Assembly (NCBI GenBank): GCA_030655315.1
Contig: JAURVT010000040.1
Location: forward strand, 1-64,000
Length of the DNA stretch: 64,000 bases
DNA from: Nocardioidaceae bacterium
GTDB taxonomy: Bacteria; Actinomycetota; Actinomycetes; Propionibacteriales; Nocardioidaceae
Reading direction: 5' to 3'
Shown here one piece after another: positions 7,041 to 16,499 of the stretch. Made by a program: the position numbers and the translations under genes. Numbering within the stretch: position 1 is the first letter of the stretch; each line of letters begins with the position of its first letter. The notes under the pieces are model-generated. The model was not told where the DNA came from. It searched no databases and worked only from the letters and a program-made list of their open reading frames with translations.

Positions 7041-10000
7041 GCCGGCTCCGCCTCGCGCATCCGCTGGCTGATGACCGCCGAGACGCCGTCCCCGCGCATC
7101 GAGACGCCGTACAGCGCGTCGGCGACTTCCATGGTCCGCTTCTGGTGGGTGATGACCACCAGCTGGGAGTTCTCGCGGAGCTCCTCGTAGATCTCGAGCA
7201 GGCGTCCGAGGTTGACGTCGTCGAGCGCCGCCTCCACCTCGTCCAGGATGTAGAACGGGCTGGGCCGGGCCTTGAACAGCGCCACCAGGAACGCGACGGC
7301 GACCAGCGACCGCTCGCCGCCGGACAGCAGCGACAGCCGCTTGACCTTCTTGCCCGGCGGTCGGGCCTCGACGTCGATGCCCGTCGTCAGCATGTCGGAC
7401 GGGTCGGTGAGCAGCAGGCGACCCTCGCCCCCGGGGAACAGCCGGGAGAAGACGTGCTGGAACTCGCGCTCGACGTCGGTCCAGGCGTCGGTGAACACCT
7501 GCTCGACGCGACGGTCGACCTCGTCGACGATCTCGAGGAGGTCGCGGCGGGTCTTGCGGAGGTCCTCGAGCTGCTCGCTGAGGAAGCGGTGACGCTCCTC
7601 CATCGCGGTGAACTCCTCGAGCGCCAGCGGGTTGACCCGGCCCAGCGCGGCGATGGCACGCTCGGCGGCGCGCAGCCGCTTGGTCTGCTGCTCGCGGTCG
7701 TAGGGCACCGGGTCGGGGTCGGGGGCGTCCTCGTCGAGGCCCTCGGGCCGCTCGACGGGGACGAGCACGTCCGGTCCGTACTCGACGACCAGCGCCTCGT
7801 GCTCCACGCCCAGCTCGTCGACGGCGCGCTGCTGCAGCGCCTCGATCCGCAGCCGCTGCTCGGTCCGGGCCATCTCGTCGCGGTGCACCGAGTCGGTGAG
7901 CCGGTCGAGGTCGGTGGCCAGCCCGCGCAGGCGCTCGCGCACCGAGGCCAGCCTCGACTCGTCACCGGTGCGAGCCTCCTCGATCTCGCGACGCTGCGTG
8001 CCGGCCAGCTCGACGGACCGGTCGAGGTGGCGCAGGACGACCTCGCCCGCGGCGGCGACGGCCTGCGCCGCCTCGGCCTCGCGACGCCGACGCTCGCGCC
8101 GCACGCGTGCCTGCTCGCGCGCGGCCCGCTCCTCGCGGGCTGCGCGGCGCAGCGAGTCCGCGCGGCCGGACAGGGCGCGGGCCCGCTCCTCGGCGGTGCG
8201 CAGCGCCAGCCGCGCCTCGGTCTCGCTCTGGCGTCCGGCCTTGGCGGCGTCGGCGAGGCGCTCGAGGTCGGAGGTGTCCGGGTCCTCCTCGGGGGCGTCC
8301 TCGGCCTGGCTCAGCCGCTCCTCCAGCTCGGCGAGGCCGGCCAGGTCGGCGTCGCGGGAGGCCTCGGCGGCGGCGATCGACCGGGCCAGGCGCTCGGCCT
8401 CGCCGGAGGCCGCCCGGGCCGCCCCACCGAGCTGCCCGAGGTTCTCCGCGACGGCCGACATCGCCGCATCGGACTCGTGCAGCCGCGACAGCGTGGCGTC
8501 GACGGCCCGCTGCGCGTCCTGCTGCTCCTGGGTGACGCGCGCGAGGTCGAACGACAGCCGCTCCACGAGCCGGGTGGCCTCGCCCAGCTCGTCGGTGGCG
8601 CGGTCGACCGCGGCCTGGACCTCGAGGAGGCTCGGCACCGACGACGACCCGCCCGACGCGTGGTGGGCTCCGAGCACGTCGCCCTCGAGGGTCACGGCGA
8701 CCACCGCGGGCATCGCGTCGACGAGGCCGCGCGCGGCGGCGAGGTCGTCGACGACGGCGACGCGGTCGAGCAGGCGCCTCACCGCGGGGCGCAGCGCGTC
8801 CTGCACCTCGACCGAGTCCACGGCCCAGGAGGCGGACGCGGGCAGCGCGGGCCAGGCGGCGGGGTCGTCCGCCGCGCCCCCGACCACGAATCCGGCCCGA
8901 CCGAGGTCGTCGTCCTTCAGTCGGTGCATCGCGTCGACGGCCGCACCGGCGTCGGACACCGCGACGGCGTCCGCGGCCGAGCCGAGCGCGGCGGCGACCG
9001 CGGCCTCGTGGCCCGAGCGGACCGTGAGCAGCGCCGCGACCGAGCCGAGCAGGCCGCTGACCTGCTCGTCGGCGGCGAGCAGGGCGCCGGCGCCGTCCTT
9101 GCGGGCGAGGCCCATCTCGAGCGCCTCCTTGCGGGCGACGAGCGCCGCACGCTCCCGGTCAGCCACGCGGGACTTCTCGGCGACCTCGGCGAGACGTGCG
9201 CGGGCGGCCTCGAGCGCGTCCTCGGCGGCCTCGTGCTCGGCGTCGAGGCCGCTCTCGCCGGCGTCGAGGCTCGCCACCTGGGTCTCGAGCGCGGTGAAGT
9301 CGTGACGGGCCTTGTCGGCGCGCACGCTCGCCTGGTCCCGCGCGTCGGCGAGGCGTCCGATCTCGTCCTCGGCGGCGCGGGCGCGGCTGCGGAGCGCACC
9401 GACCTTGCCGTTCAGGCGGGCCAGGCCCTCGCGGCGGTCGGCGGCCGCCCGGACGAGGCTCGCGACGCGGGCCTCCTCGGCGGAGTAGGCAGTCTCGGCC
9501 ACCTGGCGGGCCGCGACCTGGGCCTCGAGGCCCGCGCGCGCCTGCTCCACCTCGGCGGCGATGTCACGCTCCCGACCCGCCATCTGCTCGGCGTCGGCCT
9601 CGAGCTGGTCGGGGTCGCGGCCGGTGCGCTCGTCGTCGGACTGCGTGGCGGCCAGGCGCACCCGCTCGGCGGCCAGGCCGGCGGTGCCGCGGAACCGCTC
9701 GCGCAGGCCGGACAGCTGGTACCAGGTCTCCTGGGCGGCCGACAGCCGCGGCGCCGAGGCGCGCAGCGCGTCCTCGTGCTCGCCCTCCTCCTGACGCGCC
9801 TGGGCGACGGCCGCCTCGGCGGCGGCGCGCCGCTGACGGAGCGCGTTCTCGTCGGCGAGCTCGGTCCGGAGCGTGGTGGTGGCGGTGACGAGGTCGTCGG
9901 CGAGCAGGCGCGCTCGGGCGTCGCGCACGTCGGCCTGGACGACGGCGGCGCGGCGCGCGACCTCGGCCTGGCGGCCGAGCGGCTTCAGCTGGCGACGGAT

Positions 10001-10591
10001 CTCGCTGAGCAGGTCGGCCAGGCGCTGGACGTTGCCCTGCGTGGCCTCGAGCTTGCGGAGCGCCTTCTCCTTGCGCTTGCGGTGCTTGAGCACGCCGGCG
10101 GCCTCCTCGACGAAGCCGCGACGCTCCTCGGGGGTGGCGCGCAGGACCCCGTCGAGCTGGCCCTGGCCGACGATGACGTGCATCTCGCGCCCGATGCCGG
10201 AGTCGCTGAGCAGCTCCTGGACGTCGAGCAGGCGGCACGACGAGCCGTTGATCGCGTACTCCGAGCCGCCGTTGCGGAACATCGTCCGGGCGATGGTCAC
10301 CTCGGCGTACTCGATGGGCAGGGCGCCGTCGGTGTTGTCGATGGTGAGGACGACCTCGGCACGACCGAGCGGCGGACGCCCGGACGTGCCCGCGAAGATG
10401 ACGTCCTCCATCTTGCCGCCGCGCAGCGACTTGGCGCCCTGCTCGCCCATCACCCAGGCGAGGGCGTCCACGACGTTGGACTTGCCCGAGCCGTTGGGGC
10501 CCACCACGCAGGTGATGCCCGGCTCGAGCGACAGGGTCGTCGAGGAGGCGAAGGACTTGAACCCACGGAGCGTCAGGCTCTTGAGGTACAA
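7037..10591 (-). CDS. smc: SMC chromosome-condensation ATPase
   Basis: Structural-maintenance-of-chromosomes protein, about 1184 residues. N-terminal head LYLKSLTLRGFKSFASSTT with Walker A GPNGSGKS (residues 31-38), two long heptad-rich coiled coils rich in Ala, Arg and Glu, a globular hinge near residues 500-660, and a C-terminal head with LSGGERSLVAVAFL and Walker B FYILDEVEAALDD. Start: TTG at 10591 is preferred because SMC proteins begin at YLKSL and GGGAG lies six bases upstream; an ATG at 10687 would add 32 unsupported residues. Works with ScpA/ScpB, which are not in this window. Confidence 0.96.
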   Translation of the reverse strand: MYLKSLTLRGFKSFASSTTLSLEPGITCVVGPNGSGKSNVVDALAWVMGEQGAKSLRGGKMEDVIFAGTSGRPPLGRAEVVLTIDNTDGALPIEYAEVTIARTMFRNGGSEYAINGSSCRLLDVQELLSDSGIGREMHVIVGQGQLDGVLRATPEERRGFVEEAAGVLKHRKRKEKALRKLEATQGNVQRLADLLSEIRRQLKPLGRQAEVARRAAVVQADVRDARARLLADDLVTATTTLRTELADENALRQRRAAAEAAVAQARQEEGEHEDALRASAPRLSAAQETWYQLSGLRERFRGTAGLAAERVRLAATQSDDERTGRDPDQLEADAEQMAGRERDIAAEVEQARAGLEAQVAARQVAETAYSAEEARVASLVRAAADRREGLARLNGKVGALRSRARAAEDEIGRLADARDQASVRADKARHDFTALETQVASLDAGESGLDAEHEAAEDALEAARARLAEVAEKSRVADRERAALVARKEALEMGLARKDGAGALLAADEQVSGLLGSVAALLTVRSGHEAAVAAALGSAADAVAVSDAGAAVDAMHRLKDDDLGRAGFVVGGAADDPAAWPALPASASWAVDSVEVQDALRPAVRRLLDRVAVVDDLAAARGLVDAMPAVVAVTLEGDVLGAHHASGGSSSVPSLLEVQAAVDRATDELGEATRLVERLSFDLARVTQEQQDAQRAVDATLSRLHESDAAMSAVAENLGQLGGAARAASGEAERLARSIAAAEASRDADLAGLAELEERLSQAEDAPEEDPDTSDLERLADAAKAGRQSETEARLALRTAEERARALSGRADSLRRAAREERAAREQARVRRERRRREAEAAQAVAAAGEVVLRHLDRSVELAGTQRREIEEARTGDESRLASVRERLRGLATDLDRLTDSVHRDEMARTEQRLRIEALQQRAVDELGVEHEALVVEYGPDVLVPVERPEGLDEDAPDPDPVPYDREQQTKRLRAAERAIAALGRVNPLALEEFTAMEERHRFLSEQLEDLRKTRRDLLEIVDEVDRRVEQVFTDAWTDVEREFQHVFSRLFPGGEGRLLLTDPSDMLTTGIDVEARPPGKKVKRLSLLSGGERSLVAVAFLVALFKARPSPFYILDEVEAALDDVNLGRLLEIYEELRENSQLVVITHQKRTMEVADALYGVSMRGDGVSAVISQRMREAEPA

Positions 10592-10749
10592 GGCGGGCTC
10601 CCGGGGATCGATGAGGGACGTCGTCGACACGTGCGTCGGCGATGCCGGGGTCGTCCGACGGGCATCGGGGAAGAGGCCGAGGCCCATGCTAGGGCGTCGG
10701 GAGCGGCCGCCGGCTCATTCGCGGCGGGCCGGAGCGGTGTCGGCGGGCC

Positions 10750-10941
10750 TCAGCCCGCGGCGGGCTCCAGCAGGTCCGCGGTGCTCAGGTTGTCGGTGAG
10801 CGAGCTGTGCAGCGCGTCGTTCTCGGACTTGAGGCGCAGGACCTCGGTCTCGAGGTCGACCACGCGGCGCCGCAGGACGGCGAGCTCGCGGGTCAGGTGC
10901 GGGTTGTCCGCGGCGACATAGCCCAGGAGAGCCTTGGCCAT
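10750..10941 (-). CDS. Small conserved coiled-coil protein (MAKALLGYV type)
   Basis: 63 residues beginning MAKALLGYVAADNPHL, then a heptad-patterned helix (LAVLRRRVVDLETEVLRLKSENDAL) predicting a short coiled coil. ATG at 10941 has a good GGAGG seven bases upstream; the longer frame to 11076 is basic and unsupported. I recall similar short actinobacterial proteins, but none with known function. It lies just upstream of smc on the same strand. Confidence 0.75.
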   Translation of the reverse strand: MAKALLGYVAADNPHLTRELAVLRRRVVDLETEVLRLKSENDALHSSLTDNLSTADLLEPAAG

Positions 10942-11103
10942 GGATGTCCTCCGGAGGTGGTGAGCAGGTGCGGGGTGGGGCCCCGCGTCGACGAGCGGCC
11001 GCCCGAGAGCCCGGCTCGGGTCGCGAGCGGGCGTGCGGCGTCTCTGATCGTCCCACCCGCCCGTCGTACCGGTCAAATGTCGCCCCGGGAGCGTCCTCGC
11101 GGG

Positions 11104-12201
11104 TCAGCCGCGGGGCAGCAGGACCACCTTGACCTGGTCGCCGGCGGACGCCAGGACGAACGCGTCGGCGGCCTCGGACAGGGGCAGCCGGGCGGTGATG
11201 ACGTCCTCGGTGCGGACGCTGCCCGCGCGCAGGATCTCCATCGCCTCGTCGTAGTCCTCGCGGAGGTACGTGGCGGCTCCCTGGATGCGCACCTGCTGGT
11301 CCTGGACGATCGGCAGCGGCACCGTGACCTCGCCCGTGGGGACGCCCACGACCACCACCGTCCCGCCCTTGAGCGCCATGGCGATCGCCGCCTCGACGGT
11401 GGGCTGCACCGCGACGCAGTCGAAGACGACGTCGGCGCTCTCGCCGAGCCGCGCGCGCACCTGCTCGACCACGTCGGGCGCGGCCGCGTCGACGACGTGG
11501 TCGGCCCCGAGCCGCAGGGCCCGCTCGCGCTTGTCCTCCCGGACGTCGGTCATCACCACGGTGCGGGCACCGCGGTGGCGGGCGGCGGCGCTGACGAGGA
11601 GCCCGATGGTGCCCGCACCGAGCACGACGACCGTCCGCCCGGTCAGGTCCCCGGCCAGGCGCACGGCGTGCACCGGCGTCGAGAGGGGCTCGACGAGCAC
11701 CGCCTGCAGGTCGTCGAGGTCGTCGGGGATCGGACGGAGCCGGGACGCCCGCACCGAGAAGCGGTCCGCCATGCCGCCCTCGCGGAAGCCGCAGCCGAAG
11801 AACTGCAGGTTCTCGCAGATGTTCTCCCGCCCGGTGGTGCAGGGCTTGCAGGCCCCGCACGGAAGGGTCGGCTCCACCGTGACCCGCGAGCCGACCGTCA
11901 CGCCCTCGGGCGGCTCGGCCCCCTCGCCCAGTGCCTCGACGACCCCCACGACCTCGTGCCCCGGGTAGTAGGGCAGGGCCACGAACGGGTGCCTCCCGTG
12001 CGCGGCGTGCGTGTCCGAGCCGCAGAGGCCGACGACGGTCATCGCGACCAGCGCCTCGTCGGGGCCGAGGTCGGGCGCCGGCTCCTCGACGACCTCGATC
12101 CGCCCGGGCGCTTGCACGCGGACCCGGCGCCGGGAGCTGGAGCTGGCGGAGTTGGAGGTGGTGGCGGAGGAGGTGGTGGTGGTGGTGGTGGGGACGGTCA
12201 T
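11104..12201 (-). CDS. Zinc-dependent medium-chain dehydrogenase, probable polyol dehydrogenase
   Basis: 365-residue MDR enzyme of the sorbitol/threonine dehydrogenase type. Catalytic zinc motif GLCGSDTHAAHG, then PYYPGHEVVG, a structural-zinc cluster LPCGACKPCTTGRENIC, and a Rossmann motif VLGAGTIGLL. It likely oxidises a sugar alcohol with NAD. The first 22 residues are a Thr/Ser-rich low-complexity tail encoded by ACC repeats (12150-12193), not part of the fold; translation may start later. Its start overlaps the DeoR gene stop (ATGA), and a polyol-type ABC transporter lies across the divergent promoter, so a shared catabolic role is likely. Confidence 0.85.
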   Translation of the reverse strand: MTVPTTTTTTSSATTSNSASSSSRRRVRVQAPGRIEVVEEPAPDLGPDEALVAMTVVGLCGSDTHAAHGRHPFVALPYYPGHEVVGVVEALGEGAEPPEGVTVGSRVTVEPTLPCGACKPCTTGRENICENLQFFGCGFREGGMADRFSVRASRLRPIPDDLDDLQAVLVEPLSTPVHAVRLAGDLTGRTVVVLGAGTIGLLVSAAARHRGARTVVMTDVREDKRERALRLGADHVVDAAAPDVVEQVRARLGESADVVFDCVAVQPTVEAAIAMALKGGTVVVVGVPTGEVTVPLPIVQDQQVRIQGAATYLREDYDEAMEILRAGSVRTEDVITARLPLSEAADAFVLASAGDQVKVVLLPRG

Positions 12202-12989
12202 GAGCTGCTCCTGGGGTCCTGGACGGGGGCACGGACGATGTCGGGCCCGCAGGCCGAGACGGCCTCGGCGACCTCGGCTCCGAGCCCGTCGTCGGTGACG
12301 ACGACGTCGATGTCGGCGAGGTCGGCGAAGTGGCAGAACGAGGTACGGCCGAACCGCTCGGACACGACCGGCACGAGCCGGCGGCGCGCGCAGCGCACCA
12401 TCGCCCCCTTGGTCGCGGCCTCCTCGGGGACGGTGGTGGTGAGGCCGTGCTCGATGCTCAGCGCGTTGGTGCCGACGATCGCGAGGTCGACGTGCAGCGT
12501 CGCGAGCCGGTCGACGACGGCGGTGTCGACCACGGCGCTGGTCACGCCCCGGACGCGCCCGGGGAGCACGAGCACCTCGAGGTTGGTCATGGAGGCCATC
12601 ACCCGTGCGGCGGGCAGGTTGTTGGTGACGACGATCAGGCGGCGGTCGGTCGGCATCATGCTCGCCACCACGGAGGTGAGCGATCCGGAGTCCAGCGCGA
12701 CCACGCCGTCGGAGGGCAGCTGCTCGACCACGGCCCGGGCGATGGCCCGCTTCTCCGCCGCGTACGATCGCTGCCGCTCGGCCAGGGCGAGCTCGAAGGG
12801 CAGCGACGGGGTCAGCACCGCTCCCCCGCGCACCCGGCTGATCGCACCCTGCCGCTCGAGCACCTCGAGATCACGCCGGACGGTCTCGGTGGTGACGCCC
12901 AGCAGCTCGCTGATCTCGGCCGCGCCGACGGCCTCGCCGCGCTCCTGGGCGAGGGCGAGGATCGTGCGCTGACGCTCCTGCGGGTACAT
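12198..12989 (-). CDS. DeoR/GlpR-family regulator of the polyol cluster
   Basis: 263 residues. The N-terminal helix-turn-helix is GAAEISELLGVTTETVRRDLEVLERQGAISRVRGGA, the DeoR signature; the C-terminal sugar-phosphate sensor follows (VVALDSGSLTSVVASMM, VVVTDDG). Family members repress carbohydrate genes until a phosphorylated sugar binds. It is first of a two-gene unit with the dehydrogenase and divergent from the ABC transporter; three copies of a shared box lie in between. Confidence 0.9.
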   Translation of the reverse strand: MYPQERQRTILALAQERGEAVGAAEISELLGVTTETVRRDLEVLERQGAISRVRGGAVLTPSLPFELALAERQRSYAAEKRAIARAVVEQLPSDGVVALDSGSLTSVVASMMPTDRRLIVVTNNLPAARVMASMTNLEVLVLPGRVRGVTSAVVDTAVVDRLATLHVDLAIVGTNALSIEHGLTTTVPEEAATKGAMVRCARRRLVPVVSERFGRTSFCHFADLADIDVVVTDDGLGAEVAEAVSACGPDIVRAPVQDPRSSS

Positions 12990-13003
12990 GGCGAGGTGAG
13001 ACT

Positions 13004-13112
13004 ACACGCGAACGGGCATCGGACCGGCCCGTTCGTGTGGGGTAAATCTCAGTCTCCTCTTATGCGGGACCGTCTCGGTGCGTTACGGTCCGGTTGCACA
13101 CACGAACGGGCA
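13004..13112. promoter_or_regulatory. Three copies of a CACACGAACGGGC box in the divergent promoter
   Basis: Copies are CACGCGAACGGGC (about 13005-13017, plus), its inverse GCCCGTTCGTGTG (13027-13039) and CACACGAACGGGC (13099-13111, plus). The first two form a 13-base inverted repeat with one mismatch. Placement between the DeoR gene and the transporter fits an operator for that regulator. The binder is inferred from position only. Confidence 0.65.
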
Positions 13113-13168
13113 TGGTCGCCAGCCAAACGGGCGCGACATTCCCGCCGTACACCCGGAGGACCACCACC

Positions 13169-14527
13169 ATGACGACCAGACTCACCCGGCGCCGCCTCGC
13201 GGCCGCCATCGCCGCGGTCGCCTCGGCGAGCATGCTCGCCGCCTGCGCCGGCGCCGGCGGCAGCGGCGGAGGCAGTGGCGAGACCACGCTGACGCTCGCC
13301 ACCGTCAACAATCCGCAGATGAAGGACATGGAGTCGCTGAAGAGCAACTTCGAGAAGGACAACCCCGACATCACGGTCAACTTCATCCAGATGGAGGAGA
13401 ACGACCTCCGCGACGCCGTCACCAAGGACGTCGCGACCCAGGGCGGCCAGTACGACATCGCCACCGTCGGCGCCTACGAGGTCCCGATCTGGGCCGAGAA
13501 CGGCTGGCTGACCGACCTCGGTCCGAAGGCCAACGAGGACGCCGACTACGACGTCGACGACCTGTTCCCCTCGATCCGCCCGATCCTCGGCGAGGGCGAC
13601 GAGCTCTACGCCGTCCCGTTCTACGGCGAGTCGTCGTTCCTGATGTACCGCAAGGACCTCTTCGAGGCCGCCGGCATCACGATGCCCGAGAAGCCGACCT
13701 GGGACCAGGTCGCCCAGTACGCCAAGCAGCTCAACGACCCGAGCAAGAACCAGACCGGCATCTGCCTGCGCGGCAAGCCCGGCTGGGGCGAGATGTTCGC
13801 GCCCGCCACCACCGTCGTCAACACCTTCGGCGGCCAGTGGTTCGACGAGGACTGGAACGCCCAGGTCGACGGCGCCGGCTTCACCGAGGCGATGAAGTTC
13901 TACACCGACCTGATCAAGACCGCCGGTGAGAAGGACCCCGTCTCGTTCGGCTTCACCGAGTGCCTGAACCTGTTCAGCCAGGGCAACGCGGCCATGTGGT
14001 ACGACGCGACGTCGGCCGCCGGCTCGGTCGAGGACACCGAGAACTCCAAGGTCGCCGGCAAGGTCGGCTACGTCCAGGCTCCCGTCAAGGAGACCGACGA
14101 GGCCGGCTGGCTCTGGTCGTGGAACCTCGCGGTCCCCAAGACCTCGAAGAACCAGGACGCCGCGTGGACGTTCGTCAAGTGGGCAACGTCCAAGGAGTAC
14201 ATCAAGACCGTCGGTGAGGAGCTCGGCTGGTCGCGCGTTCCCCCGGGCTCGCGCCTGTCGACCTACGAGCTGCCCGAGTACGAGAAGGCCGCCGCGGCGT
14301 TCGCCCCGATCACCAAGACGATCATGGAGAGCGTCGACCCCGAGCAGCCGGGCACCCAGCCCCAGCAGTGGGTGGGCGTCCAGTACGTCTCGATCCCGGA
14401 GTTCCAGGACGTGGGGAACCAGGTCTCGCAGAAGATGGCTGACGTCCTCGCCGGACGGTCCAGCCTGGACAGCGCGCTGAAGGAGAGCCAGGCCATCGCC
14501 CAGAAGGCCGGCGACGCGCAGAAGTAG
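13169..14527 (+). CDS. ABC transporter substrate-binding lipoprotein, sorbitol/mannitol type
   Basis: 452 residues. Signal peptide with twin-arginine-like RRR and lipobox LAAC (Cys26), then a glycine-rich linker. The mature part resembles SmoE/MtlE polyol-binding proteins: LATVNNPQMKDM, QYDIATVGAYEVPIWAENGW, GICLRGKPGWGEMF, SRVPPGSRLSTYELPEY and IPEFQDVGNQVSQ are segments I associate with that group. ATG at 13169 has GGAGGA eight bases upstream; the longer frame from 13094 would bury the signal peptide. First gene of the transporter operon. Confidence 0.92.
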   Translation: MTTRLTRRRLAAAIAAVASASMLAACAGAGGSGGGSGETTLTLATVNNPQMKDMESLKSNFEKDNPDITVNFIQMEENDLRDAVTKDVATQGGQYDIATVGAYEVPIWAENGWLTDLGPKANEDADYDVDDLFPSIRPILGEGDELYAVPFYGESSFLMYRKDLFEAAGITMPEKPTWDQVAQYAKQLNDPSKNQTGICLRGKPGWGEMFAPATTVVNTFGGQWFDEDWNAQVDGAGFTEAMKFYTDLIKTAGEKDPVSFGFTECLNLFSQGNAAMWYDATSAAGSVEDTENSKVAGKVGYVQAPVKETDEAGWLWSWNLAVPKTSKNQDAAWTFVKWATSKEYIKTVGEELGWSRVPPGSRLSTYELPEYEKAAAAFAPITKTIMESVDPEQPGTQPQQWVGVQYVSIPEFQDVGNQVSQKMADVLAGRSSLDSALKESQAIAQKAGDAQK

Positions 14528-14533
14528 TCACAT

Positions 14534-14567
14534 CCGGGTGGGACGGGCCTCGGCCCGTCCCACCCGG
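14534..14567 (+). terminator. Strong intercistronic hairpin after the binding-protein gene
   Basis: Perfect 16-base arms (14534-14549 and 14552-14567) separated by two bases, starting seven bases after the binding-protein stop and ending 31 bases before the first permease. No T run. Such stems usually stabilise the upstream mRNA or partly stop transcription, giving more binding protein than permease. Confidence 0.75.
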
Positions 14568-14597
14568 CACCCGTCCCGGTAGTACGGAGAGCAACCC

Positions 14598-15569
14598 ATG
14601 GCACAGACAACCGCGGTGGACCCGGCGGCCGACGCCGACGACACGCCGCCCCCCTCCTCCTCGCCCCGCCAGGCCCTCAAGGCCAACAGCGCGAGCGCCC
14701 GCGAGCGCAAGTTCGGCCGCAAGCTCCTGCTGCCGGCCTTCGTCGTCTCGGTGATCATCACCCAGGTCCCGTTCCTGGTGACGATCTACTACTCGTTCCA
14801 GGACTGGAACCTGCAGCGGCCCAACGATCGCGCGTTCGCCGGGTTCGACAACTACGTCACGGTCTTCACCGGTGGCTCCTTCATCCCCGCGATGATCGCG
14901 ACCATCATCATCGTGGGCGGCTCGGTGCTGCTGTCGCTCGTCCTCGGGCTCGGCCTGGCCACGCTGCTCGACCGCAAGTTCGTCGGTCAGGCGTTCGCCC
15001 GCACCCTGCTCATCACCCCGTTCCTGGTGATGCCCGCCGCCGCGGCGCTCATCTGGAAGTGGACGATGCTCGACGCCAACGTCGGCATGGTCAACTGGGC
15101 GCTCGGCCTGCTCAACATCCCGGCCGTCGCCTGGAACACCGACTTCCCGCTCGTCACGATCATCGCCGTGCTCACCTGGCAGTACACGCCGTTCATGATG
15201 CTGATCCTGCTCGCGGGCCTGCAGTCGCAGAGCGGCGAGATCCTCGAGGCCGCCTCGGTCGACGGTGCCGGCGGGTGGCGCATCTTCACCGCCATGACGC
15301 TGCCCCACCTGCGTCAGTACCTGATCCTCGCGACCGTGCTCGGCACCATCATGATGATCCAGGTCTTCGACCCGGTCGCGATCATGACGCGCGGCACCGG
15401 CGGCACCAAGACGCTGTCGTACCTGCTCTACGAGCGGGCGTTCGTCGGGCTCGAGGTCGGCGAGGCCGCCGCCTACGGCGTCGTCACCGTCATCCTCACG
15501 ATCATCGTCGCGACGCTCGCGCTGCGCAGCGTCTTCAAGTTCCTCACCGAGGAGGGCAGCCGGTCATGA
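14598..15569 (+). CDS. ABC polyol/sugar transporter permease 1
   Basis: 323-residue MalF-type inner-membrane permease with about six helices after a 45-residue polar N-terminus. The ATPase-contact EAA loop is EAASVDGAGGWRIFTAMTLPHL. Partner of the adjacent binding protein and of permease 2, whose ATG overlaps this stop (ATGA). No ATPase gene is present in the operon, so a shared MsiK-like ATPase elsewhere is expected. Confidence 0.92.
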   Translation: MAQTTAVDPAADADDTPPPSSSPRQALKANSASARERKFGRKLLLPAFVVSVIITQVPFLVTIYYSFQDWNLQRPNDRAFAGFDNYVTVFTGGSFIPAMIATIIIVGGSVLLSLVLGLGLATLLDRKFVGQAFARTLLITPFLVMPAAAALIWKWTMLDANVGMVNWALGLLNIPAVAWNTDFPLVTIIAVLTWQYTPFMMLILLAGLQSQSGEILEAASVDGAGGWRIFTAMTLPHLRQYLILATVLGTIMMIQVFDPVAIMTRGTGGTKTLSYLLYERAFVGLEVGEAAAYGVVTVILTIIVATLALRSVFKFLTEEGSRS

Positions 15570-16420
15570 CCAGCGCCACCGCCACCCGCCAGGCCCCCTC
15601 GCGCCTCGGTCGGAAGACCACCTCCGGCCTCGTGACCCTGTTCACCTGGTTCGTCGTGTTCGTGTTCTTCTTCCCCGTCGCCTGGATGGTCTTCACCTCC
15701 TTCAAGACCGAGGGCGCGGCCGCCACGTTCCCGCCGCAGTTCGTCACCGACCTCAGCCTGGACCGCTACCGCGACATCCTCGGCCGGGGCATGGGGCCGT
15801 ACCTGATCAACTCGACGATCGCGTCGGTCGGCTCGACGCTGATCGTCATGCTGCTCGCGATCCCCGCGGCCTACGGGCTGTCGGTGCGGCCCATCACGCG
15901 CTGGTCCGACATGCTGTTCTTCTTCATCTCGACCCGGTTCATGCCGGTCGCGGCGTCGATCATCCCGGTCTACATCGTGCTGCAGAAGGCCGGCCTGCTC
16001 GACAACATCAACGCGCTCGCGTTCCTGTACGTCGGCATCAACCTGCCGATCGCGATCTGGATGATGCGCTCGTTCTTCGCCGAGATCCCGCGCGAGGTGG
16101 TGGAGGCGGCCCAGATCGACGGCGCCGGCTACTTCCGCGAGCTCGTGCGCGTCTCGCTGCCGATGGTCTCCCCCGGAGCCGCCGCGGCCGCGCTGATCAC
16201 GTTCATCTTCGCGTGGAACGAGTACTTCCTGGCCAACCTGCTGACCTCGACGCTGGCCCGCACCACCCCGCCGTTCCTCGGCAGCGTGGTCGACGGTCGC
16301 GGTCAGTTCCTGGCCGCCCTCTGCGCGGCGTCGACGCTCGCGGTGCTGCCCGTCGTCCTCGCCGGCTGGGTCGCCCAGAAGCGTCTGGTCCGTGGCCTGG
16401 CCATGGGCGCGATCAAGTAG
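15566..16420 (+). CDS. ABC polyol/sugar transporter permease 2
   Basis: 284-residue MalG-type permease. EAA loop is EAAQIDGAGYFRELVRVSLPM; six hydrophobic helices. Starts at ATG 15566 within the stop of permease 1. Last gene of the transporter operon; the next gene begins 79 bases on. Confidence 0.92.
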   Translation: MTSATATRQAPSRLGRKTTSGLVTLFTWFVVFVFFFPVAWMVFTSFKTEGAAATFPPQFVTDLSLDRYRDILGRGMGPYLINSTIASVGSTLIVMLLAIPAAYGLSVRPITRWSDMLFFFISTRFMPVAASIIPVYIVLQKAGLLDNINALAFLYVGINLPIAIWMMRSFFAEIPREVVEAAQIDGAGYFRELVRVSLPMVSPGAAAAALITFIFAWNEYFLANLLTSTLARTTPPFLGSVVDGRGQFLAALCAASTLAVLPVVLAGWVAQKRLVRGLAMGAIK

Positions 16421-16499
16421 GGGACGACGTGCGAGCGATCGTCCCCGGCGCGGAGCCGGTCCCGATGCCGCCCGCCGGGTCCGTCGTCCTCCCACGGCC

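Noticed and set aside
7145-10921. Open frame of 1258 codons on the plus strand opposite smc
   Set aside because: It is the antisense shadow of smc; composition is Gly/Leu/Val/Arg runs without any domain, as expected at very high GC.
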